Assembly: GCA_016858145.1 (NCBI GenBank)
Contig: JAEHOE010000100.1
Location: forward strand, 186,001 to 250,000
Direction: 5' to 3'
Source of the DNA: Edaphochlamys debaryana
Taxonomy: Eukaryota > Chlorophyta > Chlorophyceae > Chlamydomonadales
DNA: 64,000 bases
Shown in pieces: positions 36,901-47,635 of this stretch; the first letter of the stretch is position 1; each line of letters opens with the position of its first letter. The notes under the pieces are model-generated. The model worked only from the letters and a program-made list of their open reading frames with translations, did not search any database and was not told the DNA's origin. Made by a program: the position numbers and the translations under genes.

Positions 36901-37059
36901 GCGGCGGCGCAGGCGGCGGCGGCGGCGGCGCAGCAGGGCGGCGGCGGCGGAGCGGGCCCGGGCCTGGGCCTGGAGGTGGGCCTGCCTGGGCCTGGCGCGG
37001 GGGCCAAGGAGGGCGGGCCCAGGCGGCGGTACAATGAGCTGTTGGACTTCGGGGCTTGA
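33914..37059 (+). CDS. Ribosomal protein bS18, mitochondrial type
   Basis: Five exons (33914-34211, 35154-35560, 35989-36081, 36518-36621, 36798-37059) give 387 aa. The first 80 residues (MTRLGGALRALASAGVHHPM onward) are basic, Ser/Ala-rich and almost without acidic residues, as in mitochondrial presequences. The S18 core is in exons 4 and 5: KADFKNAAFLSSWFLTPAGR, then IAPRTTTRLPVALHQ and RVSRHIRLARHLALIPG, matching the bacterial S18 pattern. It is much longer than bacterial S18 (about 75 aa), with a 260-residue N-terminal and a Gly/Ala-rich C-terminal extension, typical of algal mitoribosomes. Plastid targeting is a less likely alternative, since plastid S18 is usually plastid-encoded. Confidence 0.75.
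34200..34712 (+). repeat. ~270-bp tandem duplication beginning at the donor of bS18 intron 1
   Basis: The exon end and donor (CTCCAAG|GTGC at 34205) recur at 34472. Each is followed by GGGGCCGGGGGTAGGG-like sequence, a GTGAGGCTAT motif and the same CTACCTAGCGTCACGAA block near 34408 and 34682. The copies are diverged by roughly a quarter. Confidence 0.75.
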
Positions 37060-37647
37060 GGGGGCGGGGTGGGGTGGGGTAGGGTGGCAGGGGCAGGGGA
37101 TGGGAGTGCGTGCGTGATGGAAAGAGGGGTGCTGGCGCTTGTTAAGCGTTGTGGAGACGTGAGCGGCCCTGCAGGGTTGGTCGAGGGAGGCCTCAGAGGG
37201 CTGGCTTGGTGGGGGGGAGGGAGCCCTGAGAGGGCTGGCTTGGGGGGTTACCGGTAGCTCGCGTGAACGGGCGGCGGGGACGGCGGGTGGTGGCCGCAAC
37301 GGCGGAGAGCAAGGAGCGTGTCGGGGGGCAGGGGCGACGCGGAGGCCCCGCATGGCGATGGAGGATATTACATGCAACAGACTGCGACTGGGCCCAGATG
37401 CCCCCGACTCGGAGGGCCCGGCTGACAAGGCTGGAGGACATGGGGCTGACTTCCCGTCTTCCCCCGGTCACCCCAGCTGCTAGTCCACATCAGAGCTCCA
37501 GGCCCCCCCCCATCCATCACAATACACCATACCGCTGTGCAGCATCCAGCTCGCAGCTTCCTCGAGCCACGTTGCCAGCGCCAAACAAAGCCCCGAGGCA
37601 TCCATCCATCCGGACTAGCACTACGATAACGCTCGCCAGTGGTGAGC
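37060..37647. other. Gene-free stretch between bS18 and the YAE1-like gene
   Basis: This holds the 3' UTR of bS18 and the 5' region of the next gene. A short direct repeat (AGAGGGCTGGCTTGG) occurs at 37194 and 37230. No TGTAA or other signal was found. Confidence 0.5.
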
Positions 37648-39483
37648 ATGTGCACAGCTCTTGCGGCATCGAAGGATGGTAGCAGCGACGACGGGGACCT
37701 CTGGGGCGAGGACAGCGACGATGGCGAGCGCATGCACGGAGCGGACCGTCGCGAGCTTGAACGGGAGGCGGCCGCACGGCACCAGCAGTTCTATAACGTG
37801 AGGAATTGCAACAACTGCTAGCTGTCGAGCAGTTCGGCGGCGGCCCTTCCGCGCACGATGCGGTGCCCCAACCGGCGTAAACGCATTTGCTCATTGCTCG
37901 CAGGCTGGCTATCGGGATGGTCTAGATGAGGGGAAGGAGAAAACGCTGCAGGAGGGCTTCAACGCAGGTGCGAGGGGTCCCTAATTCCCGGGTGCCCCCC
38001 CCCCCCCCCGGCGCGGCCCCAGTGCCTGGGCCTGACCTATGCACGGTCCCTCCTCGCACACCTCTCCCCAACTTGCGCCTGTCCCCTTCCCTCCCTCCGC
38101 ATCTCCTCTCTCCTACCCCCGCACGCCCCTCCACCCCTCCGACCCCGCAGGCTTCCGCGAGGGTGCCGCTGCGGGCTTCGAGTGGGGCCTGCTGCGGGGC
38201 GGCGCCAAGACCCTGGCCGCCCTGGATGGCCAGGCCAAGGGCACGCGGGGCCTGCACCAGCAGGCAAGAAGCCCATCTCTAATATCCCTCATACAGGGCT
38301 TGCTAGGGCTCAGACAGGGCCATATAGGGAACTCGGGGGTCTCCATTAGCATTCGGAACTGCACGAGCGGGGACTGCACCAGCAGGCAAGATACTAGTTG
38401 GAAAGGGCCCGAACCTTACAGGGCAAGGGCACGAACCTTACAGCGGCTTCGGCGGATCTGGGTCGTTCAGGAGGGTGTTCAGCAGCGTTGCAGGGGCTGG
38501 GCAGGGGATGTGGGCCTGCACCAGCAGGCAAGAAGCCCACTTCTGACATCTCCCATAAGGGCTTGCTAGGGCTCATATAGGGCCGAATGGGGAACTCGGG
38601 CCTCCATTAGCAACCGGACCTGCACTAGCTGGGATCCCACCAGCAGGCAAGACATTGCGTCCAAGGGCAGCTCCGGGGGGCTCTAAATAGCCAGCAGGCA
38701 AGAAGCTCATACCCCACACCTCATACAGGGCTACTAGGGCTTGTACAGGAACTGCTCGAAAGGCACACACATGGGACGGGCGGGCGCTCTGCTCTCGTTA
38801 CCTAACACATGGGACGCCTGGATAGATGCCGTATTGGCTGAAGGGCACGAATCTCATGGCAGCTCTGGCGGGTCTGCGCGGCGGCGTGCAGAGGGCGTTC
38901 AGTCGTGTTGCCGGGGCATGGCAGGGGGATGCGAGCGGCTTCGGGTGGTCAGGCAGGGCCCAAGGGACGTGGGGGAGGGGCATGCACTTGCTTGAGCATG
39001 AGGCACTGTTGGCGTTGGGGGCAGCCTGTCTACGGCCACCTCGCCGGAATGCTGTGCGCTCTGGCTCACCGTTCGCCACCCCCCCTTGCCTCCAGATCCA
39101 AGCCCTCCAAGCCGCCGTGGATCTGCCGCCCCGCTCCGCCATGCTGGGCATCTTCCGCCAGCTCCTCGCGGCGCCGCCGCCAGCGCCAGCCGGTCTGGCG
39201 GCGCCGCTAGGGCAAGCGCCGCCGCCGCCGTCATCAGCATCAGCGACTGAGGAGCCCCAGCCCAGCACCTCAGCGGAATCGACCGTTGAGGCCGCGGCCA
39301 CAGGGCTGAGGAGTGCGGCGCTGGAGGGTTCGCCGGCGGCGGCAGCGCCTCCGGCGGCGCAAGCGGCAGCGGCGGCGACGGTTCGTCTTCCGCCCGACGC
39401 CGCGGCGCTTGAGCTTCCCGACATGGGGGCGCGGGTGGCGGAGGTTCGGTCGGCGCTGGCGGCCCTGGGCTTCGATGTGGGGG

Positions 39484-39514
<31 letters not shown>

Positions 39515-39578
39515 GCAGCGGGCAGGGGCGGAGGTGCCGGAAGGGGAAGGGGAAGGGGAGCCGGAGGGTCCTCGGTAG
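37648..39578 (+). CDS. YAE1/LTO1-like Fe-S assembly adaptor (Yae1 domain)
   Basis: Four exons (37648-37797, 37904-37967, 38151-38263, 39096-39578) give 269 aa. The N-terminus has an acidic DLWGEDSDDGE stretch and RHQQFYN. The Yae1 signature follows from residue 51: AGYRDGLDEGKEKTLQEGFN and AGFREGAAAGFEWGLLRGG, a Gly-spaced helical repeat. Yae1-Lto1 recruit the cytosolic Fe-S machinery to the ribosome-recycling ATPase Rli1/ABCE1. The C-terminal 140 residues are Ala/Pro/Glu-rich and poorly conserved in type. Intron 3 must use a GC donor (CAG|GCAAGA). This donor context is repeated four more times inside the intron, so alternative forms are possible. Confidence 0.8.
38253..38703 (+). repeat. Five copies of the CAGCAG|GCAAGA donor context in YAE1-like intron 3
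   Basis: CAGCAGGCAAGA occurs at about 38258 (the real junction), 38380, 38522, 38641 and 38692. Several copies share more flanking sequence, including TGCACCAGCAGGCAAGAAGC and GGGCTTGCTAGGGCTCA. Confidence 0.85.
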
Positions 39579-40935
39579 CCGCTGCAGCGTTGGCTGGTGT
39601 GAGCTGGCAAGCGACGGCGAGGCTGGATGTGGGGGTGCCGCCGCTTCTGCCGGGGCAGCGGGGAGGGGCGGCGGGGTTGGAGGGCGGGAGGGTGTGGCTT
39701 GGGACCCGGACCTGCCTGGTGGGTTGCTAAGCTGCAGGCCCTGAGAGGGGTACCGGCAGGCGGGTAGAGGCGCTGGGGAGGTTGGAGATCGCAGATGACA
39801 GAGGTCGAGGTCGAGGGGGGGGCGGGGTCCTTTCGTGCATGTGGCGTGTGCAAGCAGGAGGTGGCCCCTGGCATGCGGAAGGCGGTGCTGGGAGGGCTGG
39901 ATGGGGGGATGGCTTCCGAGCGTGGGTGCGAGTGAGCTGTGCCGAGGTGCCAAAAGGCGCTTACGGACACTGCTGTAACTCGAGAGTGCACGCTCTAGGT
40001 GTAGTGCTGGAGTCCTGAAGACTGTCGGGGGATGGGGTGTGCGAGTTGTGTGACCAGCGGGGCCTGGTGCATGCAAAGGTGGTGGCTTTGGTGTAATTGG
40101 GAAGTGCTCGCTCTAGGTGCAGTGCTTGTGTCATGATCTCATGTAGCGTTCGTGGGGAGGTGTGCGCGAGGTGTGTGAGCAGCAGGGGTAGCCCGATGCA
40201 TGCATTGGCTGCGGTTGAAGACGTCGGGCGGTCGGGGTGTGCAGTGTGGGGGCCCTAGCACTGGAGCGCCTGTTGGGCAGCAGGGCAGGGCCTGGGGACT
40301 CCATATCTGTGCCCACGGCACTCGTGACACTCGGCTGACAGCGAGGAGCCCAGTGTTGCCCAACCCCACCCATCCCTGCCTTGCTGCGGCGGTTCTTCCG
40401 TCACCTACAGGTCTGTATACGTGTGGTTCGCTCGGGTCGGGATACCTTGCGAGCCGCCGGAGAGCTGCTGAACGTCATGGCCGGTAACCGCCCATTGTCC
40501 ACGGCCCCGAAGGTAATCGAAGGTAACATGCGCTCTACGTGCTGGGGTATTCCTGGGCGGGACTGCTTTGCTCGTTGCTTATATACCCTGTCGCATCCGG
40601 CTGGTGGGCCAGACCCGGCTAGTTGCACGTTGCATTAACCCCACCCATCCGCACATCCTCTGGCTCCCGTGTGTTGTAGTGGTACGGCACCGTACTTGGC
40701 CCCACATGCCTCCACATGCGCCAACTGTGCAACTATGCGACACGGTGCACGCGAGCAGTCGAGGACTTACGATCCGGATTAAACTTCTTTCGTTGTCCAA
40801 GGCACGCGGCCGCACTAGCACATGAGGTCTGGCAGCGATGGCGCTGTATATGATGCAGACCTGCGCATGCACGACCTCGAAAGCAGCCCCATAGGATCAG
40901 CGGCTGCGTAGCAACTAGACACTAGGTGTGCAGCG
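39579..40935. other. Gene-free stretch: YAE1-like 3' UTR and first copy of the AP2 upstream duplication
   Basis: TGTAA at 39974-39978 probably ends the YAE1-like transcript; another lies at 40092. From about 40260 the sequence is the first copy of a segment also found from about 43060, upstream of the second AP2 gene. A short frame at 40381-40640 looks protein-like in part but joins nothing. Confidence 0.5.
39974..39978 (+). terminator. TGTAA poly(A) signal for the YAE1-like gene
   Basis: TGTAA 396 bases past the stop codon, the first one noticed on this strand. Confidence 0.45.
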
Positions 40936-42561
40936 ATGCTGGCAATGAGGGCGTGTTGGATCGCGCGCGGCGGGGCTCGGCCGTGGCATGCCGCCCCGGG
41001 CCTGCCCGCCCCCCGGCGCCTCGCTGCCCTCGGCGCCCCCCCGCTGGCCCGCCCCAGCCCCCGGCACCGCACCCTGGGCGGAGCGAGCGGTGAGGGGTAT
41101 CTACGGGCTGCTTGGGGGCTGTTGTGAGCTAGAACCCTCGACGGCCCCTTCCGCGCGCTCCCATGTGCAGGCCACACCCGGCCGGTGATAGGGACAGCCG
41201 CCCGCAAAGCTCAGCAGGCAGCGGGCGGTGCCGAGGCGGGGGAGGCATCGCCCAAGGTAGATGGCCGTACAGTTCAAGGTGTGGTGATCAAGCCTTATGC
41301 CCTCTTCTCTGGATGGTTCCGCTCTCCTAGATAGCGACCAACCACCTACTGATTGTTGCCCGTTACGCCATGTGCCGCTTGATGACTGCCCCATACCCCT
41401 TGCAGGAGCGCTGAGGCGGGAAGCGGCACGAAAGGCCAAGGCCGGACTGGAGCTGACGGATGAGGAGGCCAGGGCACATGCGGTGGTGAAGGCTGCGGCA
41501 GCCGCTGCAGGTGGGTGGGGCTGCAGGTGTTCTTGGTCAGTCGCGACCAAGCTCCAGGCTGCAGGTGTGCTGATGGGTTCGATTCGCGTTTCCTCTTCGC
41601 TTTTAGTCCCTTGGCTAGACCGCCACTCACCCCTGGCAGGAGCGCGGTCCCGGGCAGTCGCCCGGAAGGCCAAGGCCGGGCTGGAGCTGACGGACGAGGA
41701 GGCGAGACTGCATGAGCAATTATTGAGACGGGGTGAGTCTGCGCTGGCTGCGCCATGGGGTCTACGCTTGTGGTAGACCTGCCGCTACACTCGACCCTGT
41801 ACCTGCTATAGGTGGGTGGGGCTTTGCACGTGGTGGGCCGAACATTCCCGAAGCCCATGTCTCTGTGCGGACTGTCCGCCACCGTACTCAGGCCGCTACG
41901 CTGTACAGGTGATGCCATTGAGGCAGCGGCCCAAAAGGTGGCGGAGGGAGCGCCCCTGAGCCCCGAGGAGGCCAGCCTCTACAAGGCGACTCAGATGAAG
42001 GGCATGAAGAGAGGTGAGCGGGCGTTACAGGGTGTCCCTGATAGCCGGCTTGCATGCACGAACAGGTAGCTGGGCAGTAGACGGGGTTAGGGGTGCGCAA
42101 CGCTAGGGGTTTGTTGTAGAAGCACACCGGTAGCCGGGCAGTAGACAGGGGTAGGGGTGCGCAGCGACGATGTGGTCACGACGCCCGTGGAAAGGCAATT
42201 GCCGTCGTCGCGCAGCCGAGTGGCCCCCTGATGCAGAGAGGCTGAACACTGGACCTTGCAGTTGAACCTTCTCGTATGTACTCCTCCCTTCCAAACAGGC
42301 GGGAAGCGCGATCTGCCCCGAGGAGTGCACGTAACCAAGAGCGGCCGGTACCGGGCACGCATCGGCGTCCGTACGGGCGGCGTCCAGCGCACAGAGTACC
42401 TGGGTACGTTCGACACGCCTTACGAGGCGGCCTGTGCGTTCGACGAGGCCGCCATCCGGCGCTGGCAGGCGGGGCTGGTCCCCGAGCTGGTGACCAACTA
42501 CCCACCCGAGGGGTACCCAGGCTACACGGGCGTAGGGGGGCCAGGGGGTACTGAAAGCTAA
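40936..42561 (+). CDS. Presequence + helical modules + AP2 domain protein (copy 1)
   Basis: Six exons (40936-41089, 41171-41278, 41406-41510, 41640-41732, 41909-42013, 42299-42561), all introns in phase 1, give 275 aa. Residues 1-52 (MLAMRACWIARGGARPWHAA onward) are Arg/Ala/Pro-rich with no acidic residue, like an organellar presequence. Exons 3 and 4 each encode one module, RREAARKAKAGLELTDEEAR and RAVARKAKAGLELTDEEARL. Exon 5 is a divergent third (AEGAPLSPEEASLYKATQ). Exon 6 is an AP2/ERF-like DNA-binding domain: DLPRGVHVTKSGRYRARIGV, TEYLGTFDT and EAACAFDEAAIRRW. The protein thus looks like a DNA-binding protein sent to an organelle or, if the presequence is misread, a nuclear regulator. 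The modules match no family I recognise. Confidence 0.75.
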
Positions 42562-43508
42562 CCGGCGATCAGGATCGGGTGGGCGGACGGGGGGATGGAA
42601 GGGGGGCGTCCAGGGCACCTAGGCACGGAGCTGAAGACCTTGCTGGGTTGGAGGGGGAGACACTGCGAGGGCGAGGGGGCAGACTGTCGAGGTCCGATAG
42701 TAGGGGTTCCGTCGTCCCATCTGGGCAGTCGGGGTCGTCTACGTTGGTAGGTAGCGGCCAACGGAGGGGGGGAGGTGGTTTGGGCCCGGGCTTGCCGGTG
42801 GGGCGGAGCTGGAGACCCCACGCCTGCACCCCAGGTACCCCAGGCCGGGGTAGAGGTCGAGGGCGGGCGGGGAGGTCCCCACCGAAGACGCATCTGATGC
42901 TCCTCCCAAGGTCTCTGCAAACGAGACATGTTGTATCATTGAGAAGGACCTACCCGTCGTGGGGCGGGGTGAGCGAGTTGTGTGAGCCGTGAGCGGCGGA
43001 AGACGACGCACGCAAAGGCTGCAGTGGAAGAGGTTTGGGTGTGATGTGTGCGGGCCCTGGCGCTGGAGTGCCTGTTGGGCAGCAGGGTCGGGCCTGCCAG
43101 GCCCCAGTGGGGACTCCGTATCTGTGCTCACGGCACTCGTGACAGCTCTCGGCTGACAGCGAGGAGCCGAGCGCTGCCCAACCCCAGCCATCCGCACTTC
43201 TCCGTGTGCTGTAGTGGTACGGCACCGTACTTGGTCCCATCTGCACTGTCCCGCCAGCGGCGCTTCGGCCTCGCGGTAGCACTAATCAAATGTGCAAGGG
43301 GGGGCGAGTTACGTCAACGCTCCACAACAGCATCGCGGGCGTTTTCAACAAACATAGGACTTCCATCTGAATTGACTTGAATTGAATCAATCCATTGGCC
43401 GGCGAGGTCTGGTGCAGCGATGGCGCATGCCGAGCTCCCCGGCTCGACCAGGAAAGCAGTCCCATAGGATCAGAAGTTGTGATACAAGTGGCCACTAGGC
43501 GCGCTGCA
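42562..43508. other. Gene-free stretch between the two AP2 genes
   Basis: This holds the 3' UTR of copy 1. From about 43060 it is the second copy of the upstream segment seen near 40260, which contains the promoter of copy 2. Around 43380 there is a short AT-rich ATTGACTTGAATTGAATCAA run. No TGTAA was seen. Confidence 0.5.
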
Positions 43509-45536
43509 ATGTTGGCGATGAGGGCGTGTGGGCTCGCGAGCGGCGGATCTCGGCCGTGGCACGCTGCCCCCCGCCTCCCCGCCGGGCCCCGGCACCCCGC
43601 TCCCCCCGGCGGCCCCCCGCTGGCCCGCCCCAGCCCCTGGCGCCGCACCCTGGGCGGAGCGAGCGGTGAGTGGCGGCTGAGGACTGCTTACCGACTGCCG
43701 TGAGCTAGCGATGTCCCAGGTGCTGGGCGTTGCTACATGAAGCTGAGGTAGCGCAGGAGGAACCCGGCACATGGTAGGAGCAGCCGCCCGCAAGGCCCAG
43801 GGGGCAGCGGGGGGGCCTGAGGAGGGGGAGGCACCGGCCAAGGTGGACGGTCGGAAGGTTCGAGGTGCGTGAGCCTGAGGAGGGGAAGGCTAGCCCAGCG
43901 GCGCGCGTGCTTCATTTGCTTGCAGGAGCGCTGATACGCGCAGCCGCTCAGAAGCTAAGGGCCGGACTGGAGCTGACGTAGGAGGAGGCCAGAGCGTACG
44001 CGTCGGTCAAGGCCGCAAATGCGGCTTTAGGTGGGTGGGGCTAGAGGCGACGGGGCGGGCGTGCCGGGGCAGCCTACGGCCCCCCGCAGGGCGAAGGGCC
44101 CTAGGCCCCATTCGTTACTAAGTTGTATCTTCTCGACTATCTCACCACTTGCAGGGGCCCTGAGGCGGGCAGCCGCCCAGAAGGCTAAGGCTGGGCTGGA
44201 GCTGACGGCTGAAGAGGCCAGGGCGTATGAAGCTGCTTTCAAGGTCGGCCAATCCATGGGCGCCGCTCAAGGTGGGGGGGGGGGCGGTGGCGGACTTTGG
44301 TACGTTGGTTTGCGGTGAGTTTTGGTACGGTAGCGGTTGAGGGCTTGAGTTTGCCTGGGGCGTACACAGGCAGGTACGCCCGGGCTTGCAACTCGTGCTC
44401 CCAAACAGGCGAGGAAGGTCCCCTGCAGCCTGGGCCCCGTCAGCCGACTACTTCAAGAGTCATGAGCCTCCCCGTTGCTGGCAGGAGCGCTCAAACGGCC
44501 AGCCGCCCAGAAGGTCAAGGCCGGACTGGAGCTGACGGAGGAGGAGGCCAGGGCTTACGAAGGTTCAAGGAAAGCCGGCAAGGCTTCAGGTGGGCCCGTT
44601 TCTGCACCTGCTCGCGACCCGCGTGAGTCGCTTGGCACTTGCTCCTCCCTTGCTTGCGCACGGTACGGTATGTGTTGGCAGTGCAGGGGCTCCATGCCCC
44701 GCCACACTAGCTCACATGTCCAACGCCCCCTGGGCCCCTTGCTCGCAGGAGCGCTGAAGCGGTCGGCCGCCAGTAAGGCAAAGGCGGGAAAGGAGCTGAC
44801 GGAGGAGGAGGCCAGGGCGTACGAGGGCGTTCTGAAGGGGGGTGGGTCTGGGCTGGCTCGGGGGTTGAGGCTTGCAGCGAACACAATCTGTAGCTGGGGT
44901 TACAGCTGTCTGCATGCTAGTTCTGTTCGTGTGCTGGCATCCCACTCTGTGCGTTCAGCGTCACCCCTGCGCAGGGGCAGTCCTTGGGGCAGTGGGCCGA
45001 AAGGGGGCGGAGGGAGCGCCCCTGAGCCCCGAGGAGGCGGGCCGCTACAGGACAACGCAGATTACGGCCATGAAGAGAGGCGAGTAGCTAGACAGGGTCT
45101 TGGGCCGACGCGGTCAGGCGGGGGCGCTAGGGAGGTGTTCCAAGAACAAGGGCGTGGTCCAGATGAGAAGGCGTTATTAGGGGCGTCGCTGCTCCCCCCA
45201 CCCCTGCTGGAGAGTGGCTTTAGTGTCTGCACTTGCTTGCCCCCTCTCTTACTTCCCCCTGCCCTCCAAGCAGATAGGAAGGGCGACCTGCCCCGGGGAG
45301 TGTTCCAGGGAAAGAGCGGCCGGTACAAGGCACAGATCCGCATCCGTACCGGCGGCGTGGCTCGCATGGAGTACCTGGGCACGTTCGACACGCCCGAGGA
45401 GGCGGCCCGTGCGTTCGACGAGGCCGCCATCCGGCGCTAGCAGGCGGGGCTGGTCCCCGAGCTGGTGACCAACTACCCACCCGAGGGTTACCCAGGCTAC
45501 ACGGGCGTAGGGGGGCAGGGAGGGCAGGGGGAGTGA
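43509..45536 (+). pseudogene. AP2 module gene, copy 2, with two in-frame TAG codons
   Basis: Eight exons in phase 1 can be followed: 43509-43665, 43757-43864, 43926-44030, 44155-44271, 44485-44589, 44749-44841, 44975-45079 and 45274-45440. They parallel copy 1 but hold four canonical modules (for example KRPAAQKVKAGLELTEEEAR and KRSAASKAKAGKELTEEEAR) plus the divergent one. The AP2 domain is intact (DLPRGVFQGKSGRYKAQIRI, EYLGTFDT). In exon 3 the codon after ELT is TAG (43979-43981). At 45438-45440 a TAG replaces the Trp codon of copy 1, yet the frame stays open and similar (AGLVPELVTNYPPEGYPGYT) to a TGA at 45534. Exon 7 has a GC donor where copy 1 has GT. Either the gene is decaying, or exon 3 is skipped (the reading frame is preserved) and the shortened C-terminus tolerated. 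Confidence 0.7.
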
Positions 45537-47635
45537 GGGAGGGAGGGGGTGGACGGGCGGGGGCGGGCGGACATTTATGTGCAGGGAGAGCAGCTGGCAG
45601 GAGAATGAGGGTAGAATGGATGGCTGGGTGCGAGCTGGTGCGTGAGGGGCATTCGTATGTAGGCGGCGGTGGAGCAGGGGGGGATGGAGGAGTGAGGGGG
45701 GTAGGGCGGGTGGGGGTGGAGGGGAAGGGCGGTCGGGAGCTTGGCAGTAGGCATCATGAGCGGTTGGGGTAAAGGGACACAGGCAGATGGGGGACCCCAG
45801 GCCTGCCTCGTGGGGCGGAGATAGGAAGATAGGGGCAACGGACGCTCGGGAGGTGGCCGGGAGGGGAGAGCAGCTGAGAAAGGTTTGAGCAGAGGCAAGA
45901 AGGCCGGGTGCGAGCAGGTGGTAAGCACTGATCAGGGGGGAAGGTATTGAGGGGCATTGGTTGCAAGGGGGCAGCAAAGGGCGGGAGGGGGCTCGGGGAG
46001 GCGTGGGGAGGCTCAGGCCGAGGGCGGGCGTGGGCAAGCAGGAGGCGCCCCCCGGCAGGTGAAGAGCTTGCTTTAGGCCCGGAGCACGGCGTGGGGCGGG
46101 GGCTGCGGGAAGGCGGTGGCTGGGTCCAGGAGAAGGGCAGGCTGGCGGAGAGATGGATGTCTGGAGACCGGCGTAGGGTGGGGAGGCGGGGACTGCGGGT
46201 TGGGTGGGCAGCCGGGACCGGCGCATGGGGCTGTCGTGTGGTTCGGGGTGTGCCACGTGCGTACCCTACCTGGCAGTGGAAGAGGCCCGGGGCACTGGGC
46301 ATGTGGGAGCAGCCTGTGGGGTGCAGGGTGGGCACAGCAGGGGCGCAGGAGGCGGCCCAGATAGAGGTCGCCGTGAGGTCACCCCTATGCAGCCCGGACA
46401 AGCTCTATCTGCGTACCAGCTGCCAGACCTCCAGGCGCGGGCACTGAGCCTGCAGGGGCCCACGGGCCGTGCAGCGCACCTAGCGCAGTACACTGCAGCG
46501 TAGCCAGGGTAGCGACGACCAGGCGGGGGAGGCTGCGGGCGGGCTGTGACAAGCGTGGGGAGGTGCTGCCAACCGAGATACTCGCATGCCGTTCACGTCC
46601 GCCGGCCATGCAGGCCATGATGCAGGTACGTCTCCTGTAGCGTCACTCTGACTTGTGAGCCAGCCGTCAGCGTAGGCACTTCGGCGTAGAAAGAAGGCAC
46701 GCCGCAAGCTGTTTCTGCGCGGACATAAAAGCTTAATGACAGGTGCGAAGGGACCAGACGGGCCGGCTTTCGAGTTCCAAGCGGGCCGGCTTCCAATCCA
46801 GACGCCAGCATCGACAGCCCGGCGTACCGCCAGCAGGCTTTGCGGACATCAGTCCATCACCCTCCGCCGGTAACTCCGCCTCGCCTCCTGCGCCCAGCTG
46901 AGCTGGCGACCACCCGTGCGACAGCAGCACCCCGGCTCCTGGATGCTCCCTCACCCCCTCCCCCAACTCACACATACGGCACATCAAGTTAGGGTCAAGA
47001 CCCTGTCTGCCTCTTGACTCTCCGGTGCCGCCCAACTTCCCAACGACCTCATGCCGTACAATTACCGTACACTGTACGTGCGTGCTCTTTCACAAGCGCC
47101 CGTACGGTCGCACGACCTCCTCTCGTTCCTACCGAATGAGCGACACCGATCCTCCCATCTAACCCAGCTGCTGCCAGCTGATCAGGCTGAGCCGGCCGTT
47201 ACCACGACCGCCCCTCGCTCCTCCTTGCGGCTCTGCCTTCCCCGGTCTCCCCTGGCGCCCCTCCCTCCCCAGACGCCCTCCTGCTGTTCCCCTTCCCCCG
47301 CCCCTTTCCCCCGCCGCTGCCGCCTCTCAGCCCCGACTTATGCCTCCTCCACCCCACCCCTACATCGGTTCGGCCCGCGGGGCCCCGCCCACCGTGCTCT
47401 GCGCCACCCGTAGCCGCCCCTCACAGCGTTGCCGCCTCCCCCTCTCCATTCCCAACCGCTGGCGCCATCGCCTCCGCGTCTCAGCGCAGCTCCGGCGCCT
47501 GCCGCTGACGTCCGCTTCCCCCCCCCGCTCCTCCTGCTCCCACTGGCCGCTGCTCCTCCCCGGCGGCTACTCCTCTCCTACCGCTCCCGCTTCCATTCCG
47601 CCTCCCGCAGCCGCTCTCCTCCGCTCTCCCCCCCC
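45537..47635. other. Gene-free stretch downstream of the AP2 pair and the PheRS gene
   Basis: A plus-strand G-rich, C-poor stretch (45540-46250) has no plausible exons; its complement yields only Pro/Ser-rich frames. This is the convergent interval between the AP2 and PheRS genes. A few GTAC-centred words (for example GTACACTGTACG near 47068) occur. No poly(A) word was found for PheRS. Confidence 0.5.

Larger units (their letters stand above)
40260..45536 (+). repeat. Tandem segmental duplication holding two AP2 genes
   Basis: Upstream blocks match: the sequence around CACGGCACTCGTGACA and GGCTGACAGCGAGGAGCC occurs near 40310-40370 and 43128-43178. GTAGTGGTACGGCACCGTAC occurs near 40676 and 43212. 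The genes that follow share exon order, splice phases and several exon lengths (108, 105, 93, 105). Unit length is about 2.8 kb, diverged substantially in introns. The second unit has two extra module exons. Confidence 0.85.

Noticed and set aside
38264..39095. CRISPR-like array from the spaced CAGCAGGCAAGA repeats
   Set aside because: Repeats are short, irregularly spaced and derived from a splice donor in a eukaryotic intron.
40381..40640. Short plus-strand frame with a VCIRVVRSGRDTLRAAGELL stretch
   Set aside because: Partly protein-like, but no partner exon joins it in phase and it has no counterpart before AP2 copy 2.
43979..45440. Reassignment of TAG to a sense codon
   Set aside because: The RRM and YAE1-like genes end with TAG at sensible places, so TAG is a normal stop here.
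45541..46256. Long minus-strand Pro/Ser-rich frames beyond the AP2 pair
   Set aside because: Low-complexity complement of a G-rich strand; no conserved motif and no splice continuity with the PheRS gene.
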